From positions 372,001-436,000 of the forward strand of contig NZ_CP016463.1 in NCBI RefSeq assembly GCF_001713455.1: a stretch of 64,000 nucleotides of DNA, in the 5' to 3' direction. The first letter of the stretch is position 1; each line of letters starts with the position of its first letter. A program made the position numbers and the translations under genes. The DNA comes from Bosea sp. RAC05 (GTDB lineage Bacteria; Pseudomonadota; Alphaproteobacteria; Rhizobiales; Beijerinckiaceae). The notes under the pieces were generated by a model that was not told the DNA's origin, searched no databases, and saw only the letters and a program-made list of their open reading frames with translations. This document shows positions 8,100-19,257 of this stretch, one piece after another.

Positions 8100-8879
8100 T
8101 CAAAACCGACGAATTTTTGGGACGTATGGTTCGGGCGCTGCGGGTGCGACAGGGGCCTCGGCGCGCTTGGCCGCATTGTCGTCGGCGCCGGCGTTGCGAA
8201 GACGGATCGCGCTCGGGCCAGTGATATCGACGACCTTCGGGACGAGCGGCGCAGGCACGATCGACGTGGTCATCGCTGACGGGAGTTGCGGCGCAGCCTG
8301 CAGCAGGCCAGGCGGCAAACCAGGGACCTGGACAGGGGTCACGCCAACTCCGTTCGCAGCTGCCAGAGGCATCGTGCTCACAGGACTGGTCGGCACAGCC
8401 TGGGTGGGCGCCACCGGAACGATCGCGAGGTTGGGGATAGGCTCGAACGACTTTCCCTTGCGACGACCCTTGGATGTCGGAGCAGCCACCGCGGCTGCGA
8501 TCGCAGGCGCCTGGGGAGGCGGCGGGACGACGGCACCGGATAAGGTCAAGGGCGCAGCGCCAGCTGCGAGAGGTGGCGCTCCACCCGGCTGCTGGGCATA
8601 GGCGAGCGATGCCGCGCTCGGAGGCCCAACAGGCACCAGCCCCTGGGCGACACCCGTAGCCGCGGGTGCTTGGGCAGCCTGCTGGCGTGCGGCGGCCGGA
8701 GCATTGGGGTCGAGGCCACCACCTGCGAGGATCCTGCGGATATCAGGCTCGACGCCGGCGGCCGATGGTGAGACCTGAGCGGTCGCTGTCGGCGTATTCG
8801 TCGTCTGGCAGGCAGACAATGCCGCGCAGAAAGCTGCTGCGATGGCGGCCTGACTGATCTTGTGGCGATCGAAACGCAT
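8100..8879 (-). CDS. Pro/Ala-rich lipoprotein
   Basis: 259 residues with a lipoprotein signal peptide: hydrophobic segment at 10-20 and lipobox LSAC, with Cys24 as the acylated residue. The mature protein is low-complexity and rich in Ala, Pro and Gln, with a basic patch (SKGRRKGKS) in the middle and a short basic end (KIRRF). This is consistent with an extended envelope-anchored protein. The gene follows the gyrA operon on the same strand, but a strong hairpin at 8950-8986 separates them. Function unknown. Confidence 0.8.
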   Translation of the reverse strand: MRFDRHKISQAAIAAAFCAALSACQTTNTPTATAQVSPSAAGVEPDIRRILAGGGLDPNAPAAARQQAAQAPAATGVAQGLVPVGPPSAASLAYAQQPGGAPPLAAGAAPLTLSGAVVPPPPQAPAIAAAVAAPTSKGRRKGKSFEPIPNLAIVPVAPTQAVPTSPVSTMPLAAANGVGVTPVQVPGLPPGLLQAAPQLPSAMTTSIVPAPLVPKVVDITGPSAIRLRNAGADDNAAKRAEAPVAPAAPEPYVPKIRRF

Positions 8880-8949
8880 TACCTCTCCAACGAATCGTCA
8901 CTGCACAAACGACGAGAGAGGACACCACGGCCGCTCTCGCCTCTCAAGG

Positions 8950-8986
8950 ACTGTCCTGCCAATCCATGTTGATTGGTCAGGACAGT
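8950..8986 (-). terminator. strong hairpin after the gyrA operon
   Basis: The arms ACTGTCCTG plus CCAATC (8950-8964) pair with GATTGG plus CAGGACAGT (8971-8986), with one bulged T and a six-base loop. It lies 4 bases beyond the stop of the 8991 gene. No T-tract follows on the minus strand, so it is terminator-like or an RNA-stabilising hairpin rather than a classical intrinsic terminator. Confidence 0.55.
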
Positions 8987-8990
8987 GTGG

Positions 8991-9926
8991 TCAGCCCTGC
9001 CCCTGGAGGAAGGGAGGCAGGAAATCGTCTCCGGATCCCGCTGACTTGGGCGTTTCGAAGCTCGGGATGAAATCGGCTTCGTTCTTCACCACGTTCGCAG
9101 TTGCGACGGGATCGGCACCGAAGGACGGAACGAAGTCGGGCTCGGCCTTGGCAGCCGGCGCAGAAATGACCTCGCTGGCCGCAGCATGGGCGGGGTCGAA
9201 CGGGTTCAGCACGTCGTCTTCTGTCTTCAGATCCGGGGCGGCGTCCGAGGCTGGCTCGCTCTCTTCGCGTTCGCCGGAGTCGGCCTGGTCTGCCGCGACG
9301 ACGTCTTCGTGCAATGCCGGCTCGCGATCATCGGCCAGCGGAGCAACATCGTCGGGAACTTCACCCTGGTCCATCGGATCGCCGTTCTCGGCCGCGCCCG
9401 AACGATCTTCGGTGTCCAGCGCCGCCGCCGAGATCGCGGCCGCAGGAGCCACTTCCACGACCGCGGCGGGCCGGGCGCGGCGCTGTCGCGGCTTCGAAGC
9501 CTCGGCATCGACTGCAGGCGTCTCCGGCGGAACCGATGCCGGCGGAGCGGTCTCCGGAGAAACCGCAGCCATCACGGGCTTCTCGACCACCGAAGCCGAG
9601 GAACCGGCCGCCGCTGCGCCAGCAGCGATCGGCGAAACGTAGCCCGGTGTCGAGGGAACGCTGACGATCCCAGAGAGCAGCGCGAGGCGGCTCTCCACCA
9701 GCTTGTCCAGCGTGTCGCGATCGATGCCGAAGACTTCGATCTGACGGCCGATCGCTTCGAAGGCTTCGTCGCCGGTACGCCTCTCTTCGAGGACAGCATC
9801 GAGATCGGCCTGCAGCGCAGAGATCTGGCTGCGCAGGCTGCTGACGCGCGGCTCGAAGATCAGCCGGGAAATTGCCAGCCGGTCGGCGTCGGCCAGGAGG
9901 GTGTGAAGTTGGGCTTGGCCGGTCAT
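8991..9926 (-). CDS. coiled-coil protein with acidic low-complexity tail, coupled to gyrA
   Basis: 311 residues. The first 90 are helical and heptad-like ([18 protein letters not shown]), then follows a long Ala/Pro/Glu-rich disordered region, with repeated short blocks ending in D-F-L/I-P-x-F near the C terminus (DFVPSF, DFIPSF, DFLPPF). Its ATG overlaps the gyrA stop (ATGA, 9923-9926), so it is translated with gyrase A. The three repeated DF-P-F blocks look like short linear interaction motifs. I do not recognise the family. Dependence on gyrA suggests a link to DNA topology, which is inference only. Confidence 0.75.
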   Translation of the reverse strand: MTGQAQLHTLLADADRLAISRLIFEPRVSSLRSQISALQADLDAVLEERRTGDEAFEAIGRQIEVFGIDRDTLDKLVESRLALLSGIVSVPSTPGYVSPIAAGAAAAGSSASVVEKPVMAAVSPETAPPASVPPETPAVDAEASKPRQRRARPAAVVEVAPAAAISAAALDTEDRSGAAENGDPMDQGEVPDDVAPLADDREPALHEDVVAADQADSGEREESEPASDAAPDLKTEDDVLNPFDPAHAAASEVISAPAAKAEPDFVPSFGADPVATANVVKNEADFIPSFETPKSAGSGDDFLPPFLQGQG

Positions 9927-12823
9927 TCGGACGGCTCCTCGTTGGCGATGTCAGTGGAGAGGGCGGGGGAAGCGGCAGGAAGCGGCGAGCTGGGAGTACC
10001 ATCGTCCTCGAGGCCCTCCTCCGCTCCGTCGTCGGACGCAATCCGAGCCACGCCCGAAACCTTCTGCCCCTCTGGAAGCGAGAAGACGCGAACCCCCTTG
10101 GTCGCACGTCCGAGCGAGCTGATGTCGCTGACCCGCGTACGGATCGCCTGTCCGCCGTCCGTAACGATGACCAGACCGTCGTCGTCGTTGACGGGCAGGC
10201 AGGTAACCAGGTCGCCGGTCCCCTCGTTGATGACGGCGCCGACGATCCCGGAGCCGGAACGGCCGGTGACGCGATACTCGTGGCTGGAGGTACGCTTGCC
10301 GTAACCCAGCGCGCTGATGGTCAGCAGGAAGCGCTCCTCGGCTGCCATCTCCGCCATGCGCGGGACAGACAGCGTCACCTTGACCCGATCCGGCTTGTCG
10401 GCTTCGGGGGCGTCTTCGACCGTCACGTTGTCGGTGATCCGGGACTCGCCCTGCTCGTTGACGAGGTCGCCCTTCTTGAGGAACAGCGTGCCCTTGGCGA
10501 GATAGAGGTCGCGCTCGATCCAGTTGGCATCGGTGTGGGCCAGGATGCAGGCATCGACCACGAAGTCCTTGCCGTCCTTCCCCTTGAACGAGATGCCGCG
10601 GACGCCAGTCGACAGGTTGCTGGCGATGATCCGCAGATCCTCGATCGGGAAGCGGATGACCTGGCCCGATGCGGTTGCCAGCAGGATGTCCTCGTCATCC
10701 CGGGCGACCAGCACCGAGACGATCTTGCCGATGCTGCTGCCGTCCTCGTTCTCCAGGCGCATGGCGATCTTGCCGCCGCGACGCAGGTCGGAGAAGTCGG
10801 TTGCGCGGCTGCGCCGGACGTCGCCGAAATCGGTGACGAAGAGCAGGTTCAGGTTGTCGAGGCTGGCGCGATCCTCGGGCAGAGGGACGAGTGAGCGGAC
10901 GGAATCGCCCGGCTTCAGCTCGATGAAGTTGACGATCGGGCGACCCTTCGCGTTCGCGTTCGCGTCGGGCAGACGGTGGGCCTTGATCGCGTAGACGTGG
11001 CCCTTGGCGGTGAAGGCGAGAAGCGGAGTGCGGGTCGTGCAGACGCTCGTGGAGATGACGAAATCGTCGTCCTTGGTCTCCATGCCGGTCTTGCCCTTGC
11101 CGCCGCGGCGCTGGGCGCGATAGGCCGAGAGCTCGGTGCGCTTGACGTAGCCGCTGCTGGTCAGCGTGACGACGACGTCGCGGCGCTCGATGAGAGCCTC
11201 GTTGTCGATCTCATCGGCCTCGGTGGTCTCGATCCGGGTCAGACGCTTGTTGGCGTGCTTGTCGCGGATCTCCATGAACTCCATGCGGATGACGTTATCG
11301 AGAACCCTGCGGTCGCTCAGGATAGGCAGAAGGCCGCGGATGGTGGCGGCGATCGTCCGCAGTTCATTGGCGATCTTGTCGCGACCCATGCGGCTGAGCT
11401 GCTTCAGGCTGACTGCCAGGATGGCATTGGCCTGCGGAAGCGAAAGCCGGAAAGTGGCGGCCGGCGCGGCGTCGGGATCGGCGTCACGAATAAGGGTCGC
11501 CAGTTCCTCAGTGATCGCGAAGTCGATCTGCATCAGCTTGGAGGCAGCCTCGTCGTCGTCCTCGGCCGAGCGGATCAGAGCGATGATCTGATCGATCCGG
11601 TCCATCGCCGCATAGAGCGCGATCTGCTTGAGCTGCCGGCCGCGTGCCTCGTCGAGCTCGTGGATCGTGCGCTTCGTCACGCACTCACGCCGAAACGCCA
11701 CGAACTCGGTCAGGATCTGCTGCAGGCCCATCTCGTTGGGCTGACCCTTGGAATTCAGGCAGGTCGCGTTGTAGCCGAACGTCGACTGGAAGTCGGTGTA
11801 CTTGCGAAGCGCGTTGAGCACGACCGCAGGCTCGGCGTCGGGCTTCAAGTCGATGACGACGCGCATCGACTCCTGATTGGACTCGTCGCGGATATCGGAG
11901 ATCCCGCCGAAGGGCCGGTACTGCGAGACGCTCGCATCGTCGACCTTCGCCTTGGCGACCATGTTGACGTACTCGGCGATCTTCTCGACGAGAAAGGTCT
12001 TGTTGACGTCATAGGGCAGCTCGGTGATCACGATGCGATTGCGGCCGCGCTTGCCCTCCTCGATCACGGCGATGCCCGACATCATGATCGAGCCACGTCC
12101 GGTCAGGTAGGCCTGTCGGATACCGCTGCGCCCCATGATGATGCCGGCGGTGGGGAAGTCCGGGCCGGGCATGACCTGCATCAGGTCGTCGAGCGTCGCA
12201 TGCTCGTTGTCGAGCACGATGAGACAGGCGTCGATCACTTCGCCCAGATTGTGGGTCGGGATGTTGGCCGCCATGCCGACGGCAATGCCCATCTGGCCGT
12301 TGACCAGAAGGTTCGGAAAGCGAGCCGGAAGAACGACGGGCTCCTTCTCCTTGCCATCGTAGTTCGGCTTGAAGTCGACCGTCGACTTGTCGATGTCGGC
12401 AGTCAGGAAGTGCGCCAGACGCGTCATCCGGGATTCGGTGTAACGCATGGCGGCCGGGGGATCGCCATCCATCGAACCGAAATTGCCCTGGCCGTCGATG
12501 AGGGGGTGGCGGACCTTGAAGTCCTGCGCCAGGCGGACCAGGGCGAAGTAGATCGCCTGGTCGCCATGCGGGTGATACTTACCCATCACGTCGCCGACGA
12601 TGCGGGCCGATTTCTTGTAGGGCTTGTTGGCGTCGTAGCCGCCCGTCTCCATGCCGTACATGATGCGGCGGTGAACTGGCTTGAGGCCGTCCCGAACGTC
12701 CGGCAGGGCACGGCTGACGATCACGCTCATCGCGTAATCGAGGTAGTCCTGCGAGAAGATCTTCGAGATGTCGGCGATCTCGATCCGATCGCCGCCGGAC
12801 GGCGGGGCACTCTGTTCGGTCAT
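9923..12823 (-). CDS. gyrA: DNA gyrase subunit A with unusual quinolone-region residues
   Basis: GyrA is the breakage-reunion subunit of the A2B2 type IIA topoisomerase that introduces negative supercoils. The 966 residues hold the winged-helix/tower domain with catalytic Arg127-Tyr128 (AAMRYTE), the coiled-coil gate, and a C-terminal beta-pinwheel with the GyrA box QRRGGKG (near residue 560), which marks gyrase rather than topoisomerase IV. At the positions matching E. coli Ser83 and Asp87 it has Gln89 and Phe93 ([10 protein letters not shown]). The two side chains that bridge quinolones are thus absent. The acidic tail is longer than usual. It lies 25 bases after a bactofilin gene and is coupled to the coiled-coil gene at 8991. 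gyrB is in the same strand run at 15578. Confidence 0.96.
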   Translation of the reverse strand: MTEQSAPPSGGDRIEIADISKIFSQDYLDYAMSVIVSRALPDVRDGLKPVHRRIMYGMETGGYDANKPYKKSARIVGDVMGKYHPHGDQAIYFALVRLAQDFKVRHPLIDGQGNFGSMDGDPPAAMRYTESRMTRLAHFLTADIDKSTVDFKPNYDGKEKEPVVLPARFPNLLVNGQMGIAVGMAANIPTHNLGEVIDACLIVLDNEHATLDDLMQVMPGPDFPTAGIIMGRSGIRQAYLTGRGSIMMSGIAVIEEGKRGRNRIVITELPYDVNKTFLVEKIAEYVNMVAKAKVDDASVSQYRPFGGISDIRDESNQESMRVVIDLKPDAEPAVVLNALRKYTDFQSTFGYNATCLNSKGQPNEMGLQQILTEFVAFRRECVTKRTIHELDEARGRQLKQIALYAAMDRIDQIIALIRSAEDDDEAASKLMQIDFAITEELATLIRDADPDAAPAATFRLSLPQANAILAVSLKQLSRMGRDKIANELRTIAATIRGLLPILSDRRVLDNVIRMEFMEIRDKHANKRLTRIETTEADEIDNEALIERRDVVVTLTSSGYVKRTELSAYRAQRRGGKGKTGMETKDDDFVISTSVCTTRTPLLAFTAKGHVYAIKAHRLPDANANAKGRPIVNFIELKPGDSVRSLVPLPEDRASLDNLNLLFVTDFGDVRRSRATDFSDLRRGGKIAMRLENEDGSSIGKIVSVLVARDDEDILLATASGQVIRFPIEDLRIIASNLSTGVRGISFKGKDGKDFVVDACILAHTDANWIERDLYLAKGTLFLKKGDLVNEQGESRITDNVTVEDAPEADKPDRVKVTLSVPRMAEMAAEERFLLTISALGYGKRTSSHEYRVTGRSGSGIVGAVINEGTGDLVTCLPVNDDDGLVIVTDGGQAIRTRVSDISSLGRATKGVRVFSLPEGQKVSGVARIASDDGAEEGLEDDGTPSSPLPAASPALSTDIANEEPSE

Positions 12824-12848
12824 GTCGGGCTTTCGCGTTCTGGAAACG

Positions 12849-13610
12849 TCAGATCAGGCGGGGGCGGTATTCGTCCGCGCGAGAAGGCGGGGCATTGAAG
12901 ACGGGCTGAGGGCTCGGGCGGCGCTCGGGATCGACCAGCCGGACAGCCGAAGCGATCTCAGGGCGCGGCGCAGGCGCCACTGGCGCGGCAGCGGAAACGT
13001 GGATCGGAGCGGCCGGCTCGATTTTCACATCAGTGCTGGCCGGGGACAGGGCAGCAGGCTGGGCCGGAGTGGATCGCTCGGGGGGCTCGGGCGCCATATA
13101 GGGCCGCGAGGCCGTGCTCCAGACGTCCTCACGCGAGACAACCCCACCCTGGACGACACGCTCGCGATCGCGGTCGATGTGAGCGATCTGCGCCGTCTGG
13201 CCAACCGAGGCGCGCATCGATCCCCGCACCTCGGCTCCGATCTCGCTTCCATAGCTCTCGGCGATGACGAAGCCCTGGAAGGAGGCGGTTCGAGCAGCCT
13301 GGACGAGACCGGCAATGACGATACCGACGACACGCCCCTTGACCGTCAGCCGCTCAGCCCGCAGCTCACCAGTCAGTTCGGCGCCGTCGTGGATGCGAAC
13401 GCGCAGCGCATCGACCGGTCCGGTCAGCTTGGCGCCGGCTTTCAGCTCCAGCTCGTCGACCCGAATTTCGGCATTGACGGCAGCGCCGGCTTCCAGGACC
13501 AAGCGGTCGCAATGGATCATCCCGATGAAGGGCTCACGCAGGACGACTTCGCCGTCCTGCTGAATGACGCCGCGCTCAGGAGCGGCGTCCGTTGGTGTCG
13601 CGAGGGTCAT
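12849..13610 (-). CDS. bactofilin-like polymer-forming protein
   Basis: From the ATG at 13610 the protein has 253 residues. An earlier in-frame TTG at 13670 is less likely. Residues about 10-110 show the short alternating V/L-x-x-G-A repeats of a right-handed beta-helix (for example [20 protein letters not shown]), as in bactofilins, which polymerise without nucleotide to form cytoskeletal scaffolds. The second half is Pro/Ala-rich and probably disordered. It directly precedes gyrA in the same transcription unit. A membrane-targeting N-terminal motif is not obvious. Confidence 0.75.
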   Translation of the reverse strand: MTLATPTDAAPERGVIQQDGEVVLREPFIGMIHCDRLVLEAGAAVNAEIRVDELELKAGAKLTGPVDALRVRIHDGAELTGELRAERLTVKGRVVGIVIAGLVQAARTASFQGFVIAESYGSEIGAEVRGSMRASVGQTAQIAHIDRDRERVVQGGVVSREDVWSTASRPYMAPEPPERSTPAQPAALSPASTDVKIEPAAPIHVSAAAPVAPAPRPEIASAVRLVDPERRPSPQPVFNAPPSRADEYRPRLI

Positions 13611-13686
13611 TGCGATTCGATCCAATGAATTGATCCAAGGAGCGTATGCAATGGTCCTTGAGAGGGTCAACGATTGAGGCGTGAAA

Positions 13687-14049
13687 TCAGGCGGCCTGAG
13701 AAGGATTCTCGGGGATAACCGCGGGCTCGTCGACGCCTTCCTTCTGCAGGGCCTCGCCGATCACGACACCCTTCGACTTGAGCCAGCTGCGGAGCGGCTC
13801 GGAATCCGTGACGAGACGAATGCTGACGCTGCCCGTCAGGGGGTTCTCGACCACCAGCCAGATCTCAGGCCGCTCGCCGGTCTCGGGATGGACCAGGTGA
13901 CCGAACTTCTTGACCTGCTTGTCGCCGATGGACTGCAGCATGCGTCGAAACTTGCGGTCGAGGAAGCGCTCGGTGGTGGTCGGGATGATCTCCTTCTCCT
14001 TGAAGAAGAAGCGAACTTTGGGGGCCGTCGTCGGGGCAGTGGTCTGCAC
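13687..14049 (-). CDS. hypothetical protein
   Basis: Start chosen at GTG 14049, which has AGGA 9 bases upstream; an earlier GTG at 14088 lacks a ribosome binding site. The 120-residue protein is basic in the middle (ERFLDRKFRRMLQSIGDKQVKKFG), then has a strand-rich part ending in a helix. Small and cytoplasmic. It sits 76 bases before the bactofilin gene in the same direction. No family recognised. Confidence 0.65.
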   Translation of the reverse strand: MQTTAPTTAPKVRFFFKEKEIIPTTTERFLDRKFRRMLQSIGDKQVKKFGHLVHPETGERPEIWLVVENPLTGSVSIRLVTDSEPLRSWLKSKGVVIGEALQKEGVDEPAVIPENPSQAA

Positions 14050-14187
14050 GTGGATCTGTCCTGTGTTGCTGACGAAGGATCGAGGCACGAATCTGTGCGG
14101 CGACCATGGATTGAGATTTAACCTGAGAATCGGGGGCGAACCACAAAGGATCGAGGCAGCGGCCTGATTTGCCGTGGACGGCGAGCC

Positions 14188-14979
14188 CTAGATCTCGATG
14201 ACGAGACGCTCGTCGAAGGCCGGGTTCTCGCAGCGCCACTCGCCTTCGTCGGGACCATAGCCCTTCGGGTTGGCGACAACGCGCGTTGACCCGATCCGGT
14301 AGTCGACGGAATCGTGGATATGCCCATGTACCCACAACGCCGGCCTGGTCCGCTCGATCAGCCGGGTCAGGTCTGAGCAATAGGCGGCGTTGGCATGATC
14401 ACCGGCATAGCGGTGATGCACCGATCGCGGTGACGGCCCATGGTGGGTCACAACGACCGCGCCCGGGCCATGATGCAGGAGGGCGCGTTTCATGTGAGCG
14501 AGTTCGATGCGATGGCGCCTTAGCGCATCGATCGGCATGAAAGGGACAGGCTCGCCGTCGATCCAATCGAAGATCCGCTTGTGATCTGCCATGCCGAGCT
14601 CGGCTTCGATCATCGCCTTCTGCCGATCGCCGCTGAGGCGGTAATCTGTCCAGAGCGTCGAGCCGATGAAGGTTTGCCCCTCGATGGTGACGGAGTTGCG
14701 GGATCCGACCAGATAATGAAGGCGGCTGCCGGATGCAGCTCCCAGGCCGGCGATCTCGTTTAGTGGCAGAAATCCGTCATAAAGCTCGTGATTGCCGGCA
14801 ACGTAAACGATCGGGCGATCCTGCAGCGCCTTCAGATCCAGCAGGTATCGGATCGAATCCATAGGCGATGCGTCGACGTCGCCGGCAAAGACAGCGACGT
14901 CGAATGGAGGCAGATCAGCGGGAAACTCCCAGTCGGATTTGCGCTCCAGGTGGAGGTCGGACAGGCAAAGCAATCTCAT
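14188..14979 (-). CDS. calcineurin-like metallophosphoesterase
   Basis: A 263-residue binuclear-metal phosphoesterase. The five hallmark blocks are present in order: DLHLE (D8, H10), GDVD (about 33-36), GNHE (about 62-65), a conserved His in VVVTHHGP (about 177-180) and GHIHDS (about 220-225). This pattern is found in cyclic-nucleotide, Ap4A and nucleic-acid phosphoesterases. The substrate cannot be told from the sequence. No signal peptide, so cytoplasmic. It is 32 bases after the 15012 gene in the same strand run as gyrB and gyrA. Confidence 0.9.
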   Translation of the reverse strand: MRLLCLSDLHLERKSDWEFPADLPPFDVAVFAGDVDASPMDSIRYLLDLKALQDRPIVYVAGNHELYDGFLPLNEIAGLGAASGSRLHYLVGSRNSVTIEGQTFIGSTLWTDYRLSGDRQKAMIEAELGMADHKRIFDWIDGEPVPFMPIDALRRHRIELAHMKRALLHHGPGAVVVTHHGPSPRSVHHRYAGDHANAAYCSDLTRLIERTRPALWVHGHIHDSVDYRIGSTRVVANPKGYGPDEGEWRCENPAFDERLVIEI

Positions 14980-15011
14980 GAAAGCTCAAATCGCTTCCAA
15001 GGGCCGGAGCC

Positions 15012-15452
15012 TCACAGGCTCGGAGCGGCGGCAGCGTTCTGCGCTTCGGTGACATAGTGGAGCCAGGCGCCCATGCTTGGTTCGTGCGGCTGGATCTTCC
15101 GGGCTGCGACAGGGTTCGCTTCGACCCAATCGCAAAGGTCCGAAAACATGCCCAGTTCGTTAAACGGAATTTTCGATGCCCGGTAATCGACACCGAGACC
15201 AAAATGCTGTGCCAGTGTCTCGACGTCTTCCTTTGTGAAATTCGGGAGAGCGACACGGACTTCTCTCGGTCCGTATTTGCAGATGGACCAGCGTTCTCCG
15301 TTCTGGAAAATTTTGCCAGCAGAGATACGGACGTCACCCAGGCGCTGCCGCCCAGCCTCTGCCATCAGATACGGGCCCTCGCGACCAACAAAGGCCGTGA
15401 AGGTGATCCCGCCAACGATCTTCTGGCTGAAATTGTAATCCTTGGCGCGCAT
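15012..15452 (-). CDS. hypothetical protein
   Basis: 146 residues, mixed alpha/beta, beginning MRAKDYNFSQKIVGG. It has no signal peptide, membrane helix or known motif. It stands 125 bases after gyrB and 32 bases before the metallophosphoesterase, all on the minus strand. The codon use is less GC-biased than that of the gyrase genes. Function unknown. Confidence 0.65.
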   Translation of the reverse strand: MRAKDYNFSQKIVGGITFTAFVGREGPYLMAEAGRQRLGDVRISAGKIFQNGERWSICKYGPREVRVALPNFTKEDVETLAQHFGLGVDYRASKIPFNELGMFSDLCDWVEANPVAARKIQPHEPSMGAWLHYVTEAQNAAAAPSL

Positions 15453-15577
15453 GGCTGACTCCGATGATTGACCGAATGACGACCACGATAGCCGTCATGG
15501 TCGAAAGGCAGGAAGCGTTTGGCCACCTGCCCGAGTAGCGAGCGGGATTCCGCGCTAAAGCGGACACACCTCAGCGA

Positions 15578-18065
<2,488 letters not shown>

Positions 18066-18263
18066 GAACAGGTCAATGACCGCTGACGCGCTATCCACGG
18101 CGCAGGGATGCCAAGAAAGGATTGAAGCTCAAATTAAGCACAGCCTGCCTCCATGCACTAAAGCAAGAGTACATGACGGTATCGCCCTCATTTCACTGTG
18201 CATAATCAATGTAGAAGGTCTGCATCCATCGACTCATTGAATTGACGATGCTATGCATTGCCC

Positions 18264-18752
18264 ATGAACCGCCATCTAATGACTCAGGAGGATAGCCGCC
18301 GGGAATACCTCCGCATGAGGCTGCGGGGCATGCCGGCTGTTCGGTCGGTGATGGCGCGAGCTAATGAGTCCGCAGACGCCTATGCCGTATTCGTGTGCGT
18401 TTGCACGACAATGGACCCAATGTGTCGTGTCGACATTGATCGGGCTCTGTACCTTTATTCCAGCGTGAATGGCGGGTCGCTGGAGCAGTTCGAGACTGCC
18501 GGCAACTGGCTGGTTAAATACGGCTTCCTTAAAAGAGATGGGTCGGGCCTGGCAGTGCAGGACCCTATCGAAGTCATCCGGCGTGATGACTTTTTCTATA
18601 ACGGCATGGTTGAGTCATTTCTCGAATTGCTCGACAGTGATGCTGCCCGACAGAAGGTCGCTGCACGGGAGCAGCAGCGCTCTCGCCGGGAGAAGTGGCG
18701 CCAGGAGCAGCCCTGGAACCGCTTCAGATCGAGCCGCCGCAGGGACAAATGA
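18264..18752 (+). CDS. hypothetical protein
   Basis: 162 residues from ATG 18264. The middle is helical with a pattern like a small helical DNA-binding or adaptor domain (about 40-110); the end is very basic (RREKWRQEQPWNRFRSSRRRDK). It is divergent from gyrB and its stop overlaps the start of the ribbon-helix-helix gene (ATGA at 18749-18752), so the two form an operon. The basic tail suggests nucleic-acid binding. Family not recognised. Confidence 0.65.
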   Translation: MNRHLMTQEDSRREYLRMRLRGMPAVRSVMARANESADAYAVFVCVCTTMDPMCRVDIDRALYLYSSVNGGSLEQFETAGNWLVKYGFLKRDGSGLAVQDPIEVIRRDDFFYNGMVESFLELLDSDAARQKVAAREQQRSRREKWRQEQPWNRFRSSRRRDK

Positions 18753-19174
18753 ACGCCGGACGCTTCGGGAAGCCATCAGATCGGAGTTCACGCCGACAGG
18801 TCGTGGCTTACCTCCCATCCGATGAGGCGGATCAGATCAGGTCGCGAGCGGCGGCCGCCGGCGAGACCATTCAGGAGACGATCGCCAAGGCGGTAAACAT
18901 CCGGCTCGCCGCGTATGGCATCGGCCCTGTGCTGAACGAGCTCAAGCTCTCCCATTTCGTGCGAAAGCAGCAGGCTGCTGCTGTTCGACCCGTCGACGGC
19001 CATACGGCAGCACGGCAAGGCACGAAGATTCTTGCAGGATGGTTTGATCGTCAGGAAGTCATCACCTTCGGAGCGGTGTGTGCCGAACTCGGGATGCCTG
19101 CGCAGGTCATCATTGTCGAGGGACTGGCGGATCTGGCGACGCGAAACACGCCTGACCAAGCCGTTGGTGGATAG
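18749..19174 (+). CDS. ribbon-helix-helix-like DNA-binding protein
   Basis: The ATG at 18749 overlaps the preceding stop. Near the N terminus, RRQVVAYLPSDEADQIRSRA (residues about 16-35) followed by AGETIQETIAKAV fits a ribbon-helix-helix domain: a beta strand, then two helices starting with small and polar residues. Such proteins bind DNA as dimers and often autoregulate or act in plasmid maintenance. The remaining 85 residues form a separate helical domain. The operon partner is the 18264 gene. Confidence 0.55.
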   Translation: MNAGRFGKPSDRSSRRQVVAYLPSDEADQIRSRAAAAGETIQETIAKAVNIRLAAYGIGPVLNELKLSHFVRKQQAAAVRPVDGHTAARQGTKILAGWFDRQEVITFGAVCAELGMPAQVIIVEGLADLATRNTPDQAVGG

Positions 19175-19257
19175 CGTCGCCGCATTGACAGAATCGACTC
19201 GCACTAATCGAGCGCAAACCTCAAGGATGTGACGTTCAATCCTCTGAGACCCTGTTC

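Noticed and set aside
10976..12898. 640-residue open frame opposite gyrA
   Set aside because: It is the antisense shadow of a conserved gene, with the His/Asp/Val-rich composition typical of such mirrors.
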